Positions 1 to 11,527 of a DNA stretch of 50,831 nt are shown here, in pieces. Position 1 is the stretch's first letter, and each line of letters begins with the position of its first letter. The stretch spans positions 64,001-114,831 of the forward strand of contig JAQGDQ010000673.1 in assembly GCA_030141605.1 (NCBI GenBank), given 5' to 3'. Both the position numbers and the translations under genes were made by a program. The notes beneath the pieces are model-generated. The model was not told the DNA's origin and ran no database searches. It worked only from the letters and a program-made list of their open reading frames with translations. This DNA is from Tubiluchus corallicola. Its lineage: Eukaryota > Priapulida > Priapulimorpha > Priapulimorphida > Tubiluchidae.

Positions 1-160
<160 letters not shown>

Positions 161-392
161 GAGAAAAGGAGACAGGAACAACGAGAAAGGCAGGCAGAGA
201 AGTATAGATTATAGATATATAAACAGATAGAGGAAGAGAAAAACAGGCAGACAAATAAGGGGACAAAAAAAAACAGAAATTGCAAAACAATGCAAGTTAC
301 AATGCTGTCAGAAAATAGCCGACTAAGTTTAGATACCTTAGCTAACAAAAAATATTTTAACGCAGGATACTCACACACCAATTGTCTAAATA

Positions 393-1046
393 TAGTCAAC
401 CTTGGATATAAGGGACACCTCGGAACCGGAAAAACCATCCCTTATATCCGATGTCCTTATAGCCGAAGTTGAGTCAGCTGGAGGGTGTATCTAGACCTGT
501 ACTTTTCTGTACTTTTACCTATATTTTTATGGATTTTTGCTACACTTTCAGTGCAAACGGTATGTAGTAAGCTCCTTCAGCGATGCGAGATGTATGTGAC
601 CGCGGAAACCGAGCTGTTCGAAGGCCGAGTTTGTCAAAAATTGAGGTTAAAAATCGATCCATTTCGCTTGAGCAACTTTTTCTCTTTTTAAATTTTCATC
701 TAGTTACCCACATCATTACAGCCACAAGACCCAACCGTAGTTCAAGGGAATACAGTCAAGCCCATGTGGGGTCTCGGCAGGATGCAAAAAATATTTGATC
801 ATAGGGTCCCTTATATGCGAGGTAACTTACCTGGGTTTCTGTTACGCGGGACCTGAAGATATCATCCCTTGTAACCGAATGTACCTTATATCCGAGTACC
901 TTATATACGAAGATTTTTATAAGGAAAATCATTATATCCGAGTACCTTATATACGAAGATTTTTATAGGGAAAATCGTTAGGAAAAATCGGGACCGGTGT
1001 TGGTGGTCCCTTATAAGCGAGTACCTTATGCCCGAGGATGACTGTA
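393..1046 (+). mobile_element. pogo/Tigger-like MITE, copy 1
   Basis: The left end reads AGTCAACCTTGGATATAAGG and the right end is its imperfect inverse, finishing CCGAGGATGACTGTA. Motifs of the form CCCTTATATCCGA recur inside both ends in both orientations. Copy 2 (10450-11449) is bounded by TACAGTCAACC and GGTTGACTGTA, consistent with a TA target site, so a Tc1/mariner-pogo type is inferred. No transposase frame survives; the short ORFs inside are chance. Confidence 0.65.
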
Positions 1047-1318
1047 GTTACTTATTAATTTCTTAACTGCGATTCGTTTTATTTATCAGTAACGACGTGT
1101 ATTGTGCGTATGTTTTAAATTAGGAAAGAAGAAATCGTTTGCATGCTGTTAAAGATCAAATTTAAGAATTTATAAACCTAAAATCTTGAAGGATGAAAAT
1201 TTGTTTGTAAATTTTAGATTCAGATTCGAAATCTTGAAATTCTGTTTGTTTCGAGTTCGAAAGCCAAAAATTCTATTCGATTCAAATTTGCTTTCTGATA
1301 GAGAATGCTCATGCCTAC
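1047..1318. other. Non-coding AT-rich spacer with MITE debris
   Basis: No gene is visible. Positions 1225-1310 (TTCGAAATC, TTCGAGTTCGAA, GCTTTCTGATAGAGAATGCTCA) look like a decayed end of the hAT-type MITE that is intact at 6867-7265. Confidence 0.5.
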
Positions 1319-2007
1319 TTAATGCACAAGAACCCCCCCCACACTTACATAAAGCTTAAAAAAATCGGCTCGAAATTATATACCACTTACGTACTGCCTT
1401 TTCGCATGCATGGCTTGCATCGGCCGTAACGCTGTATAAAACGCGTAAATTTAAACTCCCGTGGTGACCGTTAGGCGCAGCCATTTTGATGGTTGTTCAT
1501 TTGAAACAAGTTTTGATAATATTAAGTAAAGTTTGAAAAACATATCAGAGCATTTGTAGCGTACATCTTGCTAATCAAGTAAACTTTTAAATTACTCTAT
1601 CTTGTCAATAAGATTAAAAATACATTTTTTGGTTAGTAAGTGGTGCACCCTGGAGGGTGAGTCAGCGACATCTTACCAATTGGCACAAACATTGTAAATT
1701 ATTAGTCTAGTTACATAAGTCTTTCCAGCAGGTAAGTGAAATGCTAAGTGATATAACTTTGCATGGAAAGTTTTTTGGGACATAATTTAACATTGCCTTC
1801 TCTTCCCTTGATTTACAAATTGTGCGTGCATGACGTCATGTAATGGTGAGGTCGGAACAGTATTGCGGGAGATTTAAAATGGAAACAAATTAAAATTCTT
1901 TTCAACGCAAATATACGATATGTGCATTAAATTACTGTAAAGTAATATAATTTTTTAAGGCGATTTTTCTGAAACCTACTTCAGGTACCCCTTTTCTTGT
2001 CCTTTAA
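1319..2007 (+). mobile_element. Family A element, copy A1 (full length, TTAA-bounded)
   Basis: Interspersed repeat of 689 bp. Its ends are inverted copies of each other: TTAATGCACAAGAA at the left and TTCTTGTCCTTTAA at the right. TTAA at both borders suggests a piggyBac-like or other TTAA-targeting MITE. Copies A2 (11528-11854), A3 (13741-14148) and A4 (18950-19780) share long blocks such as GGCGATTTTTCT and AGACTTATGTAAC (minus sense). A palindromic CRE-type TGACGTCA lies at 1831-1838. It is non-coding. Confidence 0.7.
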
Positions 2008-2040
2008 CACTGCTGTAATCAAGGTAATATTTGCTTTCAG

Positions 2041-2136
2041 ATGTCTGAAATGTCAATGGAGCTTCCTAACGTTCACGCTTACACATTCGACTTTTCAAAG
2101 TTTCCTGCTTTCAAGCATTACCAAAATCAAAATGAG
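2041..2136 (+). CDS. Exon of putative small gene (32 codons)
   Basis: Bounded by pyrimidine-rich acceptor TTTGCTTTCAG and consensus donor GTAAGTGAGG. It reads MSEMSMELPNVHAY at its start and HYQNQNE at its end. Frame and phase (0/0) match the exon at 6426. Confidence 0.55.
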
Positions 2137-5100
2137 GTAAGTGAGGAGGCTGTCCGGCTGCTTAAAATCATAGATTACATTCATGTTGTTACTGTATTGA
2201 TTAATAATCAAGTATAATCATATCTCGGTTTGCCAGACAAAAGCTGGGAGATTATTATTATTATTATTATTATTATAAGTCTGTTTTGCAAAAAAACTAG
2301 GTGATTGAGTAAAATACTCTTTCTTTAAGACGTTAAGTCATAAGTCATTTATTTCACATGGCACATTTACAATAGTTTCATGTACTATATCTAGTGAAAG
2401 AGCCTGCAATGAACGGTAATACAAATAAGAAATACTGCACAGGAAAAGCCTCAAACACTGTTCAGTTATACACGAAGGTAAATGTGTTGCGGGCAATCAA
2501 AAAGCAGGGCTTGTTAGATTGTCCCACACAGTGAAAGAAAAAAAGTAATGGAAATAATCTGAAAATTTAAAGTGAATCGTGTGGTAAAAAATATTCAGTT
2601 GATATCACCTTGGCAGGAAGGTTTTTTAATGTTTGATTAACCTGTTTGTTCTCACGATTTCACTGTTTTCTAGCGATTACCGTAGCGTAGCAAAATAAGT
2701 ACCTTGATAAGACTTGAAAATAAGGTTATTATGTCTAAGACAGGTACTCGATACACAAGAGCATCTGTCGTTAATAAGAAATGCTACCTTTGGACTCTTT
2801 CTAGTACCGAATTCCTCGTGGTTGGTCGTAAAATACAGACAAACTCAATTTTTTCTTTACTACGGAACCTTGTACCTTAACCTCTATGATTATTGACACG
2901 TGTTGTGTGTCACGTAGTTGTTGACTATTCGTAATTTGTTTTAGATATTACTGTATGTTCAAATAATTTCATGCTCGTGCATGTATATACTCTTTCTTTT
3001 CCTAATTAGTATAGATCTATGTCAAAAACTTAATATTTACAAAGGTAAAATATGTGTTGCTGCAGAAAATAATTTCCTATCTGTCCAATTATTGATTTTC
3101 TGTTAGGCGTGTGTGTAGGCATCAGAAGGTGTGTGGTATAGGGGAAAATGTTATTTAGTTCCTACCAAAGTTTGCCAATTTCTGTAATTTCTGCATAGAC
3201 TGATGCAGTTACGGACTCTGTAATTTCTGCACAGACTGATGCTGTTACGGACTCTGTAATTTCTGCACAGACTGATGCAGTTACGGACTCTGTAATTTCT
3301 GCACAGACTGATGCAGTTACGGACTCTGTAATTTCTGCACAGACTGATGCAGTTACGGACTCCGTAATTTCTGCACAGACTGATGCAGTTACGGACTCTG
3401 TAATTCCTGCACAGACTGATGCAGTTACGGACTCTGTAATTTCTGCACAGACTGATGCAGTTACGGACTCTGTAATTTCTGCACAGACTGATGCAGTTAC
3501 GGACTCCGTAATTCCTGCACAGACTGATGCAGTTACGGACTCTGTAATTTCTGCACAGACTGGTGCAGTTACAGACTCTGTAATTTCTGCACAGACTGAT
3601 GCAGTTACGGACTCTGTAATTTCTGCACAGACTGATGCAGTTACGGACTCCGTAATTCCTGCACAGACTGATGCTGTTACGGACTCTGTAATTTCTGCAC
3701 AGACTGGTGCAGTTACGGACTCTGTAATTTCTGCACAGACTGATGCTGTTACGGACTCTGTAATTTCTGCACAGACTGGTGCAGTTACAGACTCTGTAAT
3801 TCCTGCACAGACTGATGCAGTTACGGACTCTGTAATTTCTGCACAGACTGATGCAGTTACGGACTCTGTAATTTCTGCACAGACTGATGCAGTTACGGAC
3901 TCCGTAATTTCTGCACAGATTGATGCAGCTACGGACTCTGTAATTTCTGCACAGACTGATGCAGTTACGGACTCTGTAATTTCTGTACAGACTGATGCAG
4001 TTACGGACTCTGTAATTTCTGCACAGACTGATGCTGTTACGGACTCTGTAATTTCTGCACAGACTGGTGCAGTTACAGACTCTGTAATTCCTGCACAGAC
4101 TGATGCAGTTACGGACTCTGTAATTTCTGCACAGACTGATGTAGTTACGGACTCTGTAATTTCTGCACAGACTGATGCAGTTACGGACTCCGTAATTTCT
4201 GCACAGACTGATGCAGCTACGGACTCCGTAATTTCTGCACAGACTGATGCAGTTACGGACTCTGTAATTCCTGCACAGACTGATGCAGTTACGGACTCTG
4301 TAATTTCTGCACAGACTGATGCAGTTACGGACTCCGTAATTTCTGCACAGACTGATGCAGCTACGGACTCCGTAATTTCTGCACAGACTGATGCAGTTAC
4401 GGACTCTGTAATTCCTGCACAGACTGATGCAGTTACAGACTCTGTAATTCCTGCACAGACTGATGCTGTTACGGACTCTGTAATTTCTGCACAGACTGGT
4501 GCAGTTACGGACTCTGTAATTTCTGCACAGACTGATGCTGTTACGGACTCTGTAATTTCTGCACAGACTGGTGCAGTTACGGACTCTGTAATTCCTGCAC
4601 AGACTGATGCAGTTACGGACTTCGTAATTTCTGTACAGACTGATGCAGTTACAGACTCTGTAATTTCTGCACAGACTGATGCAGCTACGGACTCTGTAAT
4701 TTCTGCACAGACTGATGCAGTTACGGACTCTGTAATTCCTGCACAGACTGGTGCAGTTACGGACTCTGTAATTTCTGTACAGACTGATGCAGTTACAGAC
4801 TCTGTAATTCCTGCACAGACTGGTGCAGTTACGGACTCTGTAATTTCTGCACAGACTGATGCAGTTACGGACTCTGTAATTTCTGCACAGACTGATGCAG
4901 TTACGGACTCTGTAATTCCTGCACAGACTGGTGCAGTTACGGACTCTGTAATTTCTGCACAGACTGATGCAGTTACGGACTCTGTAATTTCTGCACAGAC
5001 CGATGCAGTTACGGACTCCGTAATTTCTGCACAGACCGATGCAGCTACGGACTCTGTAATTTCTGCACAGACTGATGCAGTTACGGACTCCGTAATTTCT

Positions 5101-6500
5101 GCACAGACTGATGCAGTTACGGACTCTGTAATTTCTGCACAGACCGATGCAGCTACGGACTCTGTAATTTCTGCACAGACTGATGCAGTTACGGACTCTG
5201 TAATTCCTGCACAGACTGGTGCAGTTACGGACTCTGTAATTTCTGTACAGACTGATGCAGTTACAGACTCTGTAATTCCTGCACAGACTGGTGCAGTTAC
5301 GGACTCTGTAATTTCTGCACAGACTGATGCAGTTACGGACTCTGTAATTCCTGCACAGACTGGTGCAGTTACGGACTCTGTAATTTCTGCACAGACTGAT
5401 GCAGTTACGGACTCTGTAATTTCTGCACAGACCGATGCAGTTACGGACTCCGTAATTTCTGCACAGACCGATGCAGTTACGGACTCCGTAATTTCTGCAC
5501 AGACCGATGCAGTTACGGACTCCGTAATTTCTGCACAGACCGATGCAGTTACGGACTCCGTAATTTCTGCACAGACTGATGCAGTTATGGACTCTGTAAT
5601 TTCTGCACAGACTGATGCAGTTACTCGTGGTTCTAAAACTTCCGTAAAAATTCAAAGAAACGACCTAAAATTTACAAGAACATCTGTAACATCAGTGTTG
5701 CAGTTCATATGCGATTCTGTTATGTTCTTCTTATAATGCCATGTCTTTTTTAACTGGCCAGGGGAATTTTAACAGCTTTTTGTATAGGCTTAATATTTGT
5801 GATACTAGTTTATGTCCATGTGGAGAAGAAGAGCAAACTCCTCAGCACATCTTATTCGGATGCAATAAAGTAGATAATACAAAAAGAATGCGTTTTATAG
5901 AAATCGCTGATGCCAATTATACACGAAATATTATGCTTCAATCGATAAAAATTTATTAATGGCTTTCACTAACCTGATCAGAGATAATTTTATACTAAGT
6001 AATTGTTAATTTAGGCCCGCTCGAGTATATAAAAATAAATTATGTAGGTGTGTAAAGTTAATTTGTGTGTATAATACTTGTGAATCATTTGAAATTAAAT
6101 CTAATTTAAATATAATACGTTATTCGTTGTACATAGTGTGAAACTGGAAAGATTTAAAAGATTTATAATATGAAAATGTAAATTGTTGATCTGAGCCTGC
6201 AAAAAGAGGCACCTTTTTGTATATATGTCTGTTCATTTCTTAAATAAAGATTTATTATTATTATTATTATTATTCTTATAATGCCTTGAACAAAATTTTG
6301 GCACATTTTTGCTGCACCACTTCATACATAACTGCAGCAGTTATAGCCATGCATATACAATCGTGTCGACACCATAGTATCTGTCGTTTTTAGTAATGTG
6401 TGCGCCACTTTGTCTCTCTAAACAGGTCTTCCAGCCGACTGACAAACCATCTGGTAACATCAAGGCCCATCTTGCTCGGACACCACCGTCCATGTTATGA
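2041..6500 (+). CDS. Putative small two-exon protein (exons 2041-2136, 6426-6500)
   Basis: I do not recognise the product. Exon 2041-2136 is 32 codons, starts with ATG directly after the acceptor TTTGCTTTCAG and ends at a strong donor GAG|GTAAGT. Exon 6426-6500 follows TCTCTAAACAG and runs 24 codons to TGA. Both junctions are phase 0, so the join is in frame and gives 56 residues: an N-terminal part rich in aromatic residues and Lys (TFDFSKFPAFKHY), then a Pro/Thr-rich tail (RTPPSML). There is no signal peptide or membrane segment. ATG at the first exon base may be an internal Met of a longer gene with exons upstream of the window. The 4.3-kb intron holds a 36-bp minisatellite and a LINE tail; a repeat-encoding exon within the array is also phase-compatible. 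Good splice sites on both exons support a gene, but transcription is unproven. Confidence 0.5.
2137..3178. other. Intron sequence without recognised features
   Basis: AT-rich. Only an (ATT)n run at about 2251-2274 stands out. No conserved exon or mobile element was recognised. Confidence 0.5.
3179..5625 (+). repeat. 36-bp minisatellite, about 68 units
   Basis: Tandem units of the type GACTCTGTAATTTCTGCACA plus GACTGATGCAGTTACG, with no indel across roughly 2.4 kb. Because 36 is divisible by three, a frame stays open on each strand. The plus frame reads DSVISAQTDAVT per unit and is open from 3199 to a TAA at 5734-5736 (845 codons, almost no Met). The minus frame reads RNCISLCRNYRV-like units. 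Eight unit positions vary recurrently. Four of the eight changes are silent in the plus frame and one in the minus frame. Each unit carries an acceptor-like TTTCTGCACAG. It lies in the putative intron 2137-6425. Either non-coding satellite or a repeat exon is possible. Confidence 0.9.
5733..6275 (+). mobile_element. 5'-truncated non-LTR retrotransposon, ORF end plus 3' UTR
   Basis: Frame 5741-5959 encodes the C-terminal tail of a LINE reverse transcriptase: FLTGQGNFNSFLYRL, then a zinc-knuckle-like C25-x-C27 ... H36 ... C41 (SLCPCGEEE ... QHILFGC). About 290 bp of 3' UTR follows with the hairpin-like GCCTGCAAAAAGAGGC, AATAAA, and a (TTA)n tail to about 6275. The endonuclease and catalytic RT domains are missing. 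A related 3' end sits on the minus strand at the right edge of the window (50712-50831). Confidence 0.75.
6426..6500 (+). CDS. Terminal exon of putative small gene (24 codons plus stop)
   Basis: Acceptor CTCTCTAAACAG precedes a phase-0 frame beginning VFQPTDKPSGNIK and ending RTPPSML before TGA at 6498-6500. No close AATAAA is obvious in the following 350 bp; an AATAAG variant occurs near 6625. Confidence 0.5.
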   Translation, partial: VFQPTDKPSGNIKAHLARTPPSML

Positions 6501-6866
6501 GTGGACAGCGGTCAGGTTAAGAAGATGCGCTAGAAAATGAAGGTTGCTGCCTCTTCCGGGTCATCTGCAGGTGGAATTTAATCTGAGTAGACGCACAAAT
6601 ATTTATAATTTCCAAAAAAATTTTAATAAGGATGTTTGGGTTTCGAGCATCTGCGTGCTGATTGGCCGCACGCACTTGTTGTGACACGATAATTTGTTTG
6701 TTTGTTTATAAATTATTTGTTTATAACGGTTAACAAGATGTTCTGATTTCAATGTTTTTGGATGTCGTTACGACGGAATAATTTGTTTGTTGACAACTGT
6801 TAGTTAACTATCTGTGATTCTTATGTTTTTTTAAAGTTGTGTTGATTAATCGAACAGCACTGTTAT
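6501..6866. other. Probable 3' UTR and spacer
   Basis: No ORF or repeat family was recognised. It includes GTTT-rich AT sequence (about 6690-6725). Confidence 0.4.
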
Positions 6867-7265
6867 TAGGGGTGAGCATTGAATGCTCGAATTCGATTCG
6901 AACGAGTTTTTTAGTTCAAACTCCATTCAAATCCTAAACTATAGATTCGAATAATTCTGCACTTCAATAACATAATGTTCTTTATCACTAAAACGATTGA
7001 AACAACATGCAATTAGCATGATTTACCAGTGATTTCTGCGCACAACTTTAAACAAATTACTGGTAGTTTTATTGCAGAGCAAAATCGAGGGATATGCATG
7101 ATCTTTGTAAGACTCATTTTTACTGGTGGTTCGAAAACTTGTTCAAAAATCTTTCAATCCCAATTCGAATTCGTTTCATTTTAACACTGAAGTTCAGTTC
7201 GAATTCGAAAGTCACAAATTCGGTTCGATTCGAATTCGCTTTCTGGTAGAGAATGCTCACCCCTA
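6867..7265. mobile_element. hAT-type MITE with perfect 8-bp target duplication
   Basis: Ends TAGGGGTGAGCATT and AATGCTCACCCCTA are inverted repeats. The element is flanked by the identical 8-mer ACTGTTAT (6859-6866 and 7266-7273). The 8-bp duplication and the AGGGGTG-type terminus fit the hAT superfamily. The interior is rich in TTCGAATTCG-like blocks and has no transposase. Confidence 0.85.
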
Positions 7266-7273
7266 ACTGTTAT

Positions 7274-7451
7274 CAGTAAGCAATTTTTTGTTTATTTCTG
7301 TTTTTCACTGGCGCACAATTGGTAAATCTCCAAGTAGTAGTTCCCAAAGAATTGCATCAGATTTTTACAGTTTGAATGATGACGGATTGTATGCATTAGC
7401 ATTTATTTCAATTTGCATTTATTCGACTACTCATAGATCTACCAGTGTAAT
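7274..7451. other. Spacer, nothing recognised
   Basis: AT-rich sequence between the hAT-type MITE and the family D fragment; no gene, repeat or regulatory motif seen. Confidence 0.4.
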
Positions 7452-7749
7452 TTGAAGTCACGAAAATGGGCCCTACGTCATATGACGTCAGAAACTAACA
7501 CGGCAGTTCATGATTATGGTTATCACGGTACTGCCTTCTATTTGTCAGCCACGCGAATGTGACAAAAAGGCCAATCTTAGTAGATTCACTGAGCCGCGCG
7601 TAGCTTTGAAAGTTTAACGAAATTTGAGTATCCGAGGTAATTATTATTTAATCTAAGCTTTGATTTGAAAAAGCTATCGTGGTTTTTTATTTTTTAGAGC
7701 GTTCTTTATTCTGTACTAATATTTACACAATCGTGCGGTTTTCGTTTAA
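7452..7749 (+). mobile_element. Family D element fragment (D1)
   Basis: Shares GACGTCAGAAACTAACAC, CACTGAGCCGCGCGTAGC and GAGGTAATTATTATTTAATC with D5 (34655-35323) and other copies. It retains the right end (ACAATCGT ... TTTAA) and lacks the left. A CRE palindrome TGACGTCA lies at 7483-7490. Confidence 0.7.
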
Positions 7750-7884
7750 ACATTGCAGACACTGTGTAATTTCTAACGGCAATTTCAGACTAGGGAGTTT
7801 TCCCGCCAAGTGTAGGTGCAGGCGTTGCGTTTTCCGCAAAAAAGGAATAACAGCCATGTTTCAATTATCTTGATACAAGTTGTT

Positions 7885-8578
7885 GGGCGCCGAGTAGTCC
7901 ACTAGCCGAAGTAGGACACTAGAAACAGGTTGCGAATTGAGTTGTTAAGCATACTGGCACCGGCCGTTGTCCTTCTTTATGTAATAATAATAATTATAAA
8001 CGTCATTGTATGTTGAATAATTTATTATACATAAAATAAAAGAATCTTATTTTGAGCTAGTAAAATGGCCAATATTAAATTTCGCTTTGATATTAATCTT
8101 TTTGAAGTGAAATAAACCCACCCCTTAGGCGATTCCAACATTTGTTTAAGGTATATCATTTTTTATTTTGTCTCGCTTCACAGACAGGTGATCCTTTTCA
8201 CTCCCTCATGGACAAATAATTGTTTTCTACTATGTAAACGGGTTAGCGCGTTATGTGCCCTACATAGTTTCTCTCTTTAAAGCATTATATACTTAGTTTA
8301 CTGTTATGATGATATTAATGGAGCTAATAATAATGATGATATTGTTGTAAAAAATACATTTGTAAATTGTCAAGGACTATCCATCGTTATTATAAAGTTA
8401 CTTTTTTTCTAAAACAAATTTACTTTTATGTTTTTGTATGTCATAAATCTCGATTCTCGACAGAAATCGCTAGTGTCCTCTAATTGGGCTGCCACGTACG
8501 ACACAGCTTTTCCGCAAATTTAGCGCATGCGTTTTGCTGGAAGTGTCCGACTTCGGCTAGTGGGGTTACTCGACGCCC
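7885..8578. mobile_element. DNA element with about 38-bp inverted termini
   Basis: The left end GGGCGCCGAGTAGTCCACTA, continuing GCCGAAGTAGGACACT, matches the inverse of the right end ending CTTCGGCTAGTGGGGTTACT then CGACGCCC. The interior of about 620 bp has no long ORF. The target duplication is not clear, so the superfamily is unassigned. Confidence 0.6.
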
Positions 8579-8871
8579 TGACATTGACATTGACAAAGTC
8601 CGCTAGTGACGTTGTGACAGAAATAAAACGTGCGAAATGTGTAAATTTACAGTGTCCTAAAATAGCCGCACTGATCAGTTGATGACCTCAAACCTGTAGA
8701 CTCCTAGTGGAACATATTGACATTAGTCAATATTATGAATATCTGTAATATTGACATTGGTCAATAATGCATACCTGTTGTCAGCTATTTTTATCCTCAT
8801 CTGCGCTGTTGATTTGGTTTTCCTGCTTATAGAGTACACACATTATCTATATTAAGGATATATCTATACCA
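8579..8871. other. Spacer, nothing recognised
   Basis: Contains a short local duplication of a TTGACATT(A/G)GTCAATA motif near 8718-8766. No gene seen. Confidence 0.4.
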
Positions 8872-9281
8872 TTAACACACTCACCGTACTTAAGTGAAAA
8901 AATGATTATAGTTATGCATGCTTCTGTAGATAACTTAATGTAAATAAGGATGAAGTAAATGATGTAATAATAGCATTGGTATAAGAGCAATAAACCTGAA
9001 AGTTGAGAAAGGAAAACATAATATGTAATTGCGCCTTAAAAAGTGGAAAAAAATTTTTTAAATAGTTGCGAATATGAATTACATTGACAGATTTTCACTC
9101 TTTAAGGCTCACTCAAAATCGTAATTACATATTATGTTTTCCTTTCTCAACTTTCAGGTTTATTGCTCTTATATCAATGCTATTATTACATCATTTACTT
9201 CATCCTTATTTACATTAAGTTATCTACAGAAGCATGCATAACTATAATCACTTTTTCATTTAAGTAAGGTGAGCGTGTTAA
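8872..9281. mobile_element. Foldback MITE with long arms and TTAA borders
   Basis: Arms of about 160 bp (8876-9035 and 9124-9277) are near-perfect inverted copies; both contain the AAGCATGCATAACTATAATC block or its complement. The loop is under 100 bp. The element is bordered by TTAA (8872-8875, 9278-9281), with outer ends CACACTCACC and GGTGAGCGTG. TTAA borders suggest a piggyBac-like origin. A transcript would form a long double-stranded hairpin. Confidence 0.8.
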
Positions 9282-9742
9282 TGACTGTATGGTCGTACAC
9301 TCTACTTGCACTACTCAAATTATTTTATTTAAAGTTTATTAATGTGTATGATATTGCATTTTGATGTCTGAAAATAAATTCATAGTTCATATATTATCTA
9401 TATTAGGGCACTGGTCATTTTGCGTGCCAAATTTGAACTTTGTCGCTTTACGATAGGGGGCAGCAGCGTTTAGGAAAAAGAGCATCCAATTTTATGAAAA
9501 TGAGCAGTCACATGTATCTTTGCATTGCATTGCATTGTGATAATGAAGTTTTAAACTTTAAATTGTAACCGAATTCACTTTTTTAATCTTATTTTAAATA
9601 ATTGTGATTTTTTGTACGATGTAAGAAAATTCGTATTAGTAGAAAATGATTTTGCACGGTGCTATTTGTAATAAAATTCTCATTGAATATATGAATATCA
9701 AACTGACTTTGGAAATGACTTTTAATAGATAATACTGTATAC
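9282..9742. other. Spacer, nothing recognised
   Basis: AT-rich. CATTGCATTGCATTG at about 9523 is a tiny pentamer repeat. The ORFs here are short and low-complexity. Confidence 0.4.
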
Positions 9743-10365
9743 CAGTGGCGGCTCGTGTATAGGTACTGTGGATCTGCAGCGCTCCCTATTTTCACTCAAT
9801 ATTATTGATAATATTCAATATAATAAATCTTTTTTCTTTAGTTCTTTTTTTATACTTGTATGGAAACAGAATATGTGAAGATAGTACTGTTTGCTTCACA
9901 GCATGCATGAGATAACACACTGTACGCCGCACTGCTAGCGTCTGCTGCCAGGTAGAGAAAGTACTGTCACTCATACAGTTTGTTGTCAGTTGTATGGAAA
10001 CAGAACATGTGAAGATAGTACTGTTTGCTTCACAGCATGCATACTGTATGCCGCACTGCTAGCATCTGCTGCTAGGTAGAGAAAGTACTGTCGCTCACAC
10101 AGTTTGTTGTCAGTTGTCACCTGCTTAAAAACCGTGTACCAGCATATTCTTGAACTGTGGCAATTTGGGCCATCCATAAGCAAAAAAATTGATTCAGGAT
10201 ATTGCAAGTTTTGTATAAATCTTCGTATGTCAGTTTGTTTAAAATTACAATTACAAATTACGACAATAAAATTACACGTTTGTTTCATTTTACACAGTAT
10301 TAAAACAATGACTAAAAATTTTGTGAAGCAGCTCCCCCAGTAATTTTAACTACGAGCCGCCACTG
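9743..10365. mobile_element. hAT-like MITE with internal duplication
   Basis: Inverted ends CAGTGGCGGCTCGTG and TACGAGCCGCCACTG; the flanks share GTATAC. The CAGTGGCG-type terminus is characteristic of hAT elements. A block of about 134 bp beginning TATGGAAACAGAA occurs twice in tandem (about 9858-9991 and 9992-10118). No transposase frame. Confidence 0.7.
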
Positions 10366-10449
10366 AGTATACAGATATATGATACATAATAGACTGTATG
10401 ATCACTATACCTAGCAGCTGTCATTATTCAAAAGTTCACGGGTAAAAAG
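10366..10449. other. Short spacer
   Basis: Nothing recognised between the two elements. Confidence 0.4.
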
Positions 10450-11449
10450 TACAGTCAACCTTGGATATAAGGGACACCTCGAGACCGGAAAACATCGTCC
10501 CTTATATACGATGTGCTTATAGCTGAAGTGGAGTCAGACCGAGGGTTTATCTAGACCTGTACTTTTCTGTACGTGAGAGAGAGGGAGAGGGAGAGGGAGA
10601 GGGAGAGGGAGAGGGAGAGGGAGAGGGAGAGCGTAAGAGACAGAGAGAGAGAGAGAGAGCGTAAGAGACAGAGAGAGAGAGAGAGAAGAGAAAGCAAATG
10701 AAATATAAGGAGAAAAGGAGACAGGAACGACGAGAAAGAGAGGTAGAGAAGTATAGATTATAGATATATAAACAGATAGAGGAAGAGAGAGACAGACAGA
10801 CAAATAAGGAGACAAAAAACAGAAAATGCGAAACAATGCAAGTTGCAATTATGTCAGAAAATAGCCGACTAAGTTTAGATACCTTAGCTAACAAAAAATA
10901 TTTTAACGCAGGATACTCACACAGGAATACTCCAATTGTCTAAATATAGTCAACCTTGGATATAAGGGACACCTCAGAACCGGAAACAATCGTCCCTTAT
11001 ATCCGATGTCTCTTAGAGCTGAAGTTGAATCAGACCGAGGGTGTATCTTGACCTGTACTTCTCTGTACTTTTACCCATATTTTTATGGATTATTGCTACA
11101 CATTCAGTGCAAACGGTATGTAGGAAGCTCCCTCAGTGATGCGAGATGTATGTGACCGCGGAAACCGAGCTGTTCGAAGGCAGAGTTTGTGAAAAATTGA
11201 GGTTAAAAATCGATCAATTTCGCTTTGATCATAGGGTCCCTTTATAGGCGAGGTAATTTATCTGGGTTTCTATTATGCGGGACTTGAAGATATCGTCCAT
11301 TATAACCGAAAGTCTCTTATATCCGAGTACCTTATATACGAAGATTTTTACATAGAAAAAACGTTACGAAAAATCGGTACCGGTGTTGGTGGTCGCTTAT
11401 AAACGAATGTCTCTTATAAGCGAGTACGTTATACCCGAGGTTGACTGTA
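10450..11449 (+). mobile_element. Composite pogo-like element, copy 2
   Basis: Left TIR TACAGTCAACCTTGG (10450) and right TIR GGTTGACTGTA (11439-11449). The order is left end (10450-10573), GGGAGA/GA microsatellite (10574-10690), a unique block of about 255 bp (10690-10945), a second copy of the left end (from about 10946), the body, and the right end. The block plus second half repeats 140-1046, so the unit moved or duplicated with its GA tract. No coding capacity. Confidence 0.7.
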
Positions 11450-11527
11450 TTTACACCGAAAATGCCCCGCACGTCTCTATAGATTCAATGTATCATTTTA
11501 CTCAGCTTTGCTGCTACACTTTTGAAC

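Noticed and set aside
3151-5655. 834-codon minus-strand ORF of NCISLCRNYRVR repeats
   Set aside because: Exists because the 36-bp unit lacks a stop in this frame. Seven of eight recurrent changes are replacements, and Cys/Arg/Asn composition is implausible.
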